DNA from: Chloroflexota bacterium | Lineage (GTDB): Bacteria; Chloroflexota; Limnocylindria; Limnocylindrales; CSP1-4 | Length of the DNA stretch: 9,710 nt | Assembly (NCBI GenBank): GCA_021812735.1 | Contig: JAKAMV010000306.1 | Coordinates: forward strand, 1-9,710 | Reading direction: 5' to 3' | In this document: piece after piece, positions 6,425-9,710 of the stretch | Layout of the letters: every line of letters starts with the position of its first letter | Numbering within the stretch: the first letter of the stretch is position 1 | Notes under the pieces: generated by a model | Told to the model about the DNA's origin: nothing | Databases searched by the model: none | Seen by the model: only the letters and a program-made list of their open reading frames with translations | Translations under genes and position numbers: made by a program

Positions 6425-7044
6425 CAGGCAGGCCCTCCGCGGACGCTCGTGGCCAGCTCCGCGATGTCGGCGAGGCGCCGAGCGTGGGCCTCACGGGCAG
6501 CGCGCGACGGCGTGGAGCCACCGGGCCGAGCCGAGCGCCAGGCGACCCAGGCGACGCCCACGAGCGAGAGCGCGGCCGAGGTGATCGCCCCGCCCACCAG
6601 CAGCGGTCGAGCCGGAGAGCGGACCCCGGCGGCGCGCGCGACGGCCTCCTCGTCGGCGGGGTCGAGGCGCCCGTCGAGCACGGCCGCAAGGAGCGGGTCG
6701 CCCACGGCGTCGGCGACTCCAGCTCCCGGGAACGGGATCACGTCGCCGCGCCGCGCTCGTCCCGCGGCCAGCGCATGCGGAGCCTCGGCCAAGGCCAGCT
6801 CGGCGAGCCGCCCCGCCAGCCGCTCCTCGAACCGGAACGAGGGGTGCACGCGGACGAGCGCCGCCCTGACCACGTCGCCGGCGTGCCGCAGCGCCGCCTC
6901 CGTCATGTCGGGGTCGTCCGGGTCGGCTGCCTCGAGGCCGGAGGCGTGGCGGTCGCCCTCGGCCAGGACGGCGTCGAGATACTGGTCGGTGACCAGCGCG
7001 TCGACAGCCTCGCCGCCCTGCGGCGGGAGCCTCGGCGGCCTCAC
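6424..7044 (-). CDS. Single-pass membrane protein of unknown function, candidate partner of the sigma factor
   Basis: I do not recognise a named family. The 206-residue protein starts with GTG at a GTGA overlap with the sigma factor stop (7041-7044), with a G-rich ribosome binding site about 7 bases upstream. It ends at a TGATG junction with accD. The first 145 residues look soluble, acidic at 40-50 (DPDDPDM) and then helical, with the segment VRVHPSFRFEERLAGRLAEL at 64-83. One clear hydrophobic segment, about 147-168 (PLLVGGAITSAALSLVGVAW), is followed by a short Arg/Ala-rich tail. No signal peptide, no HxxxCxxC zinc anti-sigma motif and no catalytic motif are visible. A gene overlapping an ECF sigma factor that encodes a one-helix membrane protein is often an anti-sigma factor, so that role is plausible, but it rests on position and topology only. 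Confidence 0.75.
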   Translation of the reverse strand: MRPPRLPPQGGEAVDALVTDQYLDAVLAEGDRHASGLEAADPDDPDMTEAALRHAGDVVRAALVRVHPSFRFEERLAGRLAELALAEAPHALAAGRARRGDVIPFPGAGVADAVGDPLLAAVLDGRLDPADEEAVARAAGVRSPARPLLVGGAITSAALSLVGVAWVAWRSARPGGSTPSRAAREAHARRLADIAELATSVRGGPA

Positions 7045-7682
7045 CGGCCCGACCCCCGGTCGCGGGCCAGCTCCCGGGCCACCACGCCGAGCGCACGGTG
7101 GATCAGCACCCGGACGGCGCCCTCCGACCTGCCGAGCACGCCCGCGATCTCGGCGGTGCTCATCTCGTCCACGAACCGGAGCAGCAGCGCCCGCCGTCGG
7201 TCGTCGGGCAGGGAGCGCACCGCGCGCAGCGCAGCGGCCGCCTCGTCCCGCGTGACCAGCTCGCCCTCCAAGTCCACCCCGTCCGCGATGGCGTGGCCGG
7301 CGCCCACAACCGCGTCGAGTGAGGCGGCGGGCTTTCGGCGGACCGTCCGCCGCTCATTCGCCACCACGTTGCGGGCGATGCGGAACAGCCACACCCGGAA
7401 CGTGCTCGCCTCCGGACCGTCCTCCGGCCGCGCCAGCTCGTGGAACCGCGGCAGCGCCGCCAGCGCGCGCAGGAATGTGCGCTCGGTTGCGTCCTCGGCC
7501 GCATGGTGGTCTGCGAGCTCGTAGAGGGCGTAGGCGTACACCTGGGCGAGGTACTTCCGGTAGAGCGCGTCGAACTGGGCTGGGTCCCGGCGCGCCGCCT
7601 CCACGGCCGGCCGGTCGCGGTCGAGCGCGACGACGACGCGCTCCGCCGCCGGCTCCGACCTTCCAAACCCCGGCCGCGCCAT
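7041..7682 (-). CDS. ECF-type RNA polymerase sigma factor (sigma-70 family)
   Basis: This 213-residue protein has the two-domain layout of extracytoplasmic-function sigma factors. Region 2 runs from FDALYRKYLAQVYAYAL (about 37-53) through AEDATERTFLRAL (62-74) to VWLFRIARNVVANERR (97-112) and should bind core RNA polymerase and the -10 element. Region 4 runs from LPDDRRRALLLRF (158-170) to the helix-turn-helix MSTAEIAGVLGRSEGAVRVL (174-193), which reads the -35 element. A short charged insert (HELARPEDGPEAST, 81-94) lies inside the region 2 segment, and the linker between domains is long (about 113-155). A good GGAGGT at 7691-7696, 8 bases before the ATG, sets the start. The birA TAA stop lies inside this leader, 4 bases from the start codon. 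The TGA stop overlaps the GTG of the next gene. Its regulon cannot be seen; no matching promoter was identified in the window. Confidence 0.92.
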   Translation of the reverse strand: MARPGFGRSEPAAERVVVALDRDRPAVEAARRDPAQFDALYRKYLAQVYAYALYELADHHAAEDATERTFLRALAALPRFHELARPEDGPEASTFRVWLFRIARNVVANERRTVRRKPAASLDAVVGAGHAIADGVDLEGELVTRDEAAAALRAVRSLPDDRRRALLLRFVDEMSTAEIAGVLGRSEGAVRVLIHRALGVVARELARDRGSGR

Positions 7683-7686
7683 CGCG

Positions 7687-8568
7687 TTACACCTCCGCCG
7701 CGAGGCGGACTCGGACGACCTCGCCCGCGTGCACCAGGCGGGTCTCGCCGCCGCGGACGGGCGTGGCGACCAGCGCCCCGGACGCGCCGTCGACGCCGTC
7801 CACCAGCCATTCCCCGCCCGGCACGCCGGCCGACCCGCCGAAGCGCACCACGTGACCGGTCAGCACCTGGCGGGTCGCCCAGGTCTGCAGATCGAAGAAG
7901 CCCGCGCGCAGCGCGTCCAGCCGCGCCTCGAGGTAGCCGAGGAAGGCCTCGAGCAGCCCCTCGCGGTCGATCGGCCGGCCGGCGGAGGCCTCTCGGAGGC
8001 TGGTCATGATGCCGACGAGGTCGGGCGGGAAGTCGCCTGCCCGCCAGTCCGCGTTGACGCCGATCCCAACCACCAGCTGCGGGTCGTCGGTTCCCAGGCC
8101 GACGCTCTCGCCCAGCACGCCGGCCACCTTGCGCAGCTCGAGCGGCGCGGCGAGCCGAGCCGACGCCTCCACCGTCGAGGCGATGCCGCTCAGGAGCGCG
8201 TCGGGCCCGGCCACCTCGACGACCAAGTCGTTGGGCCACTTGAGCCGGATGGCGCCCTCCGGCAGCCCGGCGCCCTCCTCGGCCGCGTCGCACATCGCGA
8301 GCGACACCGCGGCAGCGAGCCGCCAGACGCGGTCCGCTGGCAGCCGCGTCGGCCGGAAGCCGCAGGACACCAGCAGCGCGGCGCCCGGCGGGGCGGTCCA
8401 GCTGCCACCCGCACGGCCGCGCCCAGCCGTCTGCAGGTCGGCAACGGCCACGCAGACCTCTGGCTCCCCGGCGGCGAGCCAGCCGCGGACGATGTCGTTC
8501 GTCGACCCGACAGCGCCGAAGCGCTCGAGCCTGCTGATCGCGCCGGCGTTCCTGGCGGGCCCGGTCAC
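7687..8568 (-). CDS. birA: Biotin--[acetyl-CoA carboxylase] ligase, monofunctional type
   Basis: Biotin-protein ligase makes biotinyl-AMP from biotin and ATP, then attaches biotin to a lysine of carrier proteins. In this 293-residue protein the catalytic domain begins almost at once: GSTND at 21-25, the biotinyl-AMP loop QTAGRGRAGGSW at 46-57, LKWPND at 109-114, KVAGVLGE at 147-154 and VVGIGVN at 166-172, followed by the usual small C-terminal beta domain. No N-terminal helix-turn-helix is present, so it should not act as a biotin repressor. Between KWPND and KVAGVLGE there are 32 residues, where the family usually has about 7. The start is GTG 5 bases after the lysC stop, with only a weak Shine-Dalgarno, so coupling to lysC translation is likely. 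Its expected local substrate, the AccB-like protein of the same operon, lacks the acceptor lysine, so its real target must be elsewhere. Confidence 0.94.
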   Translation of the reverse strand: MTGPARNAGAISRLERFGAVGSTNDIVRGWLAAGEPEVCVAVADLQTAGRGRAGGSWTAPPGAALLVSCGFRPTRLPADRVWRLAAAVSLAMCDAAEEGAGLPEGAIRLKWPNDLVVEVAGPDALLSGIASTVEASARLAAPLELRKVAGVLGESVGLGTDDPQLVVGIGVNADWRAGDFPPDLVGIMTSLREASAGRPIDREGLLEAFLGYLEARLDALRAGFFDLQTWATRQVLTGHVVRFGGSAGVPGGEWLVDGVDGASGALVATPVRGGETRLVHAGEVVRVRLAAEV

Positions 8569-8573
8569 CCGCG

Positions 8574-9710
8574 TCAGCCCGCCGCGGCCGCCTCGACGGC
8601 CTCGGGCTGCTCCAGCGAGAACGCCGCGTGCAGCGCCCGGACGGCCTGCTCCACGCGGTCCTCGGCGATGATCGTGGTGATCCGGATCTCCGAGGTGGAG
8701 ATCATCTCGATGTTGATCCCCTCGGTCGCGAGCGTGCCGAACATGCGGGCGGCGTACCCCGGCGCGTTCTGGATGCCGGCGCCCACGATCGAGACCTTGG
8801 CCACCGAGCTGTCCGTGGTCATATCGGCGAAGCCGAGCTCGCGGACGAGCGGCTCCAGGATGCGCTTGGCCTTCGCCAGCTCCACGCGGGGGATCGTGAA
8901 CGAGATGTCAGTTGCGCCGCCGTGGCCCACGTTCTGGACGATCATGTCGACCACGACGCCCGCGTCGGCGAGGGGGCCGAACACGCCCTGGGCAACGCCG
9001 GGCTTGTCCGGCACGCCGACGAGCGTGACCTTGGCGACATTCCGGTCGTGGGCGAGGCCCCGGACCTTGTTCCGCTGCTCCACGCGCGGGTCCTCCTTGA
9101 TGAGCGTGCCGGGGGCGTCCTCGAACGAGCTGAGGACCTCGATGACGACGTCGTTGACCCAGCCCAGCTCCACGGCGCGCACCTGCATCACCTGGGCGCC
9201 CTGGTGGGCGAGCTCCATCATCTCCTCGTAGCCGATGACGGGCAGCTGGCGGGCATCGGCGGCGATCCGCGGATCCGCGGTGTAGATGCCCTTGACGTCC
9301 GTGAAGATCTGGCAGCGGTCTGCGTGCAGCTGCGCGGCGAGCGCGACCGCGGTGGTGTCCGAGCCGCCACGGCCGAGCGTGGTGATGTCGGCGGCGTGAA
9401 CGTCGCTGGCGGTGGCCGTGTCCTCGAGCGCGGCGACGCCCCTGGTGCTCATGCCCTGGAAGCCGGCGACGATCACCACCTTGCCGGCGGCGATCTCGGC
9501 ATGAACGCGACGCGGATCGATGCCCGCGATGCGCGCCTTGCCATAGGTGCCGTCGGTGGTGATCCCCGCCTGCGGGCCCGTGAGGCTGATGGCCGGCACG
9601 CCCAGGCTCTGGAGGGCCATCGAGACCAGGGTGGCGCTCTGGTGCTCGCCGGTGGCCAGCAGCATGTCCAGCTCGCGGGGGTCGGGATCGTCGGTGATCC
9701 CTGCGGCGAG
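8574..9710 (-). CDS. lysC: Aspartate kinase, 5' end outside the window
   Basis: Aspartate kinase phosphorylates L-aspartate to aspartyl-4-phosphate, the first step to lysine, threonine, methionine and diaminopimelate. The visible part is 378 codons and stays open to the window edge, so roughly the first 40-60 residues (with the KFGGTS-type motif) lie outside. Numbering from the internal Met at 9665, the family signatures are ELDMLLATGE (just before and after that Met), LTGPQAGI (28-35), ITTLGRGGSDTT (94-105), FTDVKGIYTADPR (121-133) and YEEMMELA (146-153). Two C-terminal ACT domains follow, starting near VAKVTLVG (210) and VAKVSIVG (288); these usually bind feedback amino acids. An extra stretch of about 16 residues lies just before ITTLGRGG (about 75-92). 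The stop is TGA and the next gene, the biotin ligase, starts 5 bases further on, which suggests cotranscription. Family assignment is secure; which amino acid inhibits it cannot be read from the sequence. Confidence 0.96.
   Translation of the reverse strand, partial: LAAGITDDPDPRELDMLLATGEHQSATLVSMALQSLGVPAISLTGPQAGITTDGTYGKARIAGIDPRRVHAEIAAGKVVIVAGFQGMSTRGVAALEDTATASDVHAADITTLGRGGSDTTAVALAAQLHADRCQIFTDVKGIYTADPRIAADARQLPVIGYEEMMELAHQGAQVMQVRAVELGWVNDVVIEVLSSFEDAPGTLIKEDPRVEQRNKVRGLAHDRNVAKVTLVGVPDKPGVAQGVFGPLADAGVVVDMIVQNVGHGGATDISFTIPRVELAKAKRILEPLVRELGFADMTTDSSVAKVSIVGAGIQNAPGYAARMFGTLATEGINIEMISTSEIRITTIIAEDRVEQAVRALHAAFSLEQPEAVEAAAAG

Noticed and set aside
5270..7255. 661-codon open frame on the plus strand
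   Set aside because: Antisense shadow of accA, accD, the membrane protein and the sigma factor; no recognisable domain and a Ser/Arg/Pro-rich composition.
7729..9231. 500-codon open frame on the plus strand
   Set aside because: Antisense to birA and lysC, with no family features; produced by GC bias.

Overview
This window is one uninterrupted, strongly GC-rich (about 70% by eye) run of genes, all read from the minus strand. Transcription therefore goes from the right end (position 9710) to the left end (position 1). Neighbouring genes either overlap by 1-8 bases or are 3-5 bases apart. The single exception is a gap of about 115 bases between accC and fabZ. No tRNA, rRNA, CRISPR array, insertion sequence, clear promoter or terminator was seen. 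Codon use (G/C-rich third positions, frequent GTG starts) and gene content fit a high-GC free-living bacterium, such as a high-GC Chloroflexota or deep-branching Actinomycetota lineage. That placement is an impression from style and gene content, not from a marker gene.

In transcription order the window holds: an aspartate kinase (lysC, 5' end cut by the window edge); a monofunctional biotin-protein ligase (birA type, no DNA-binding domain); an ECF-type RNA polymerase sigma factor; a single-pass membrane protein of unknown function; the acetyl-CoA carboxylase genes accD, accA, accB-like and accC; then fabZ, a small metallophosphoesterase and fabF. Just before the left edge there is a ribosome binding site and the first ATG of one more gene. 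The cluster thus joins malonyl-CoA production, the biotin ligase that should activate its carrier, and two enzymes of type II fatty acid elongation. FabD, FabG, FabH and acyl carrier protein are not in the window.

The most striking observation is in the accB-like gene. It sits exactly where the biotin carboxyl carrier protein belongs and has the carrier's N-terminal segment, linker and C-terminal barrel. However, the biotin-accepting AMKM tetrapeptide is replaced by LLGI, so the acceptor lysine is a glycine. The protein's only lysine is elsewhere (K111). The reading frame is intact, and AccC, AccA, AccD and the biotin ligase next to it all keep their catalytic motifs. The local 'carrier' therefore cannot be biotinylated in the normal way. 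It may be a non-biotinylated BCCP paralogue that regulates or scaffolds acetyl-CoA carboxylase, analogous to plant BADC proteins, with the real carrier encoded elsewhere.

Secondary points of interest are an ECF sigma factor and membrane protein embedded inside the operon; a metallophosphoesterase translationally coupled to fabZ and fabF; a possible 40-codon ORF that exactly bridges the accC-fabZ gap with stop/start overlaps on both sides; two perfect dyads in the same gap; and insertions in the biotin ligase and the aspartate kinase.
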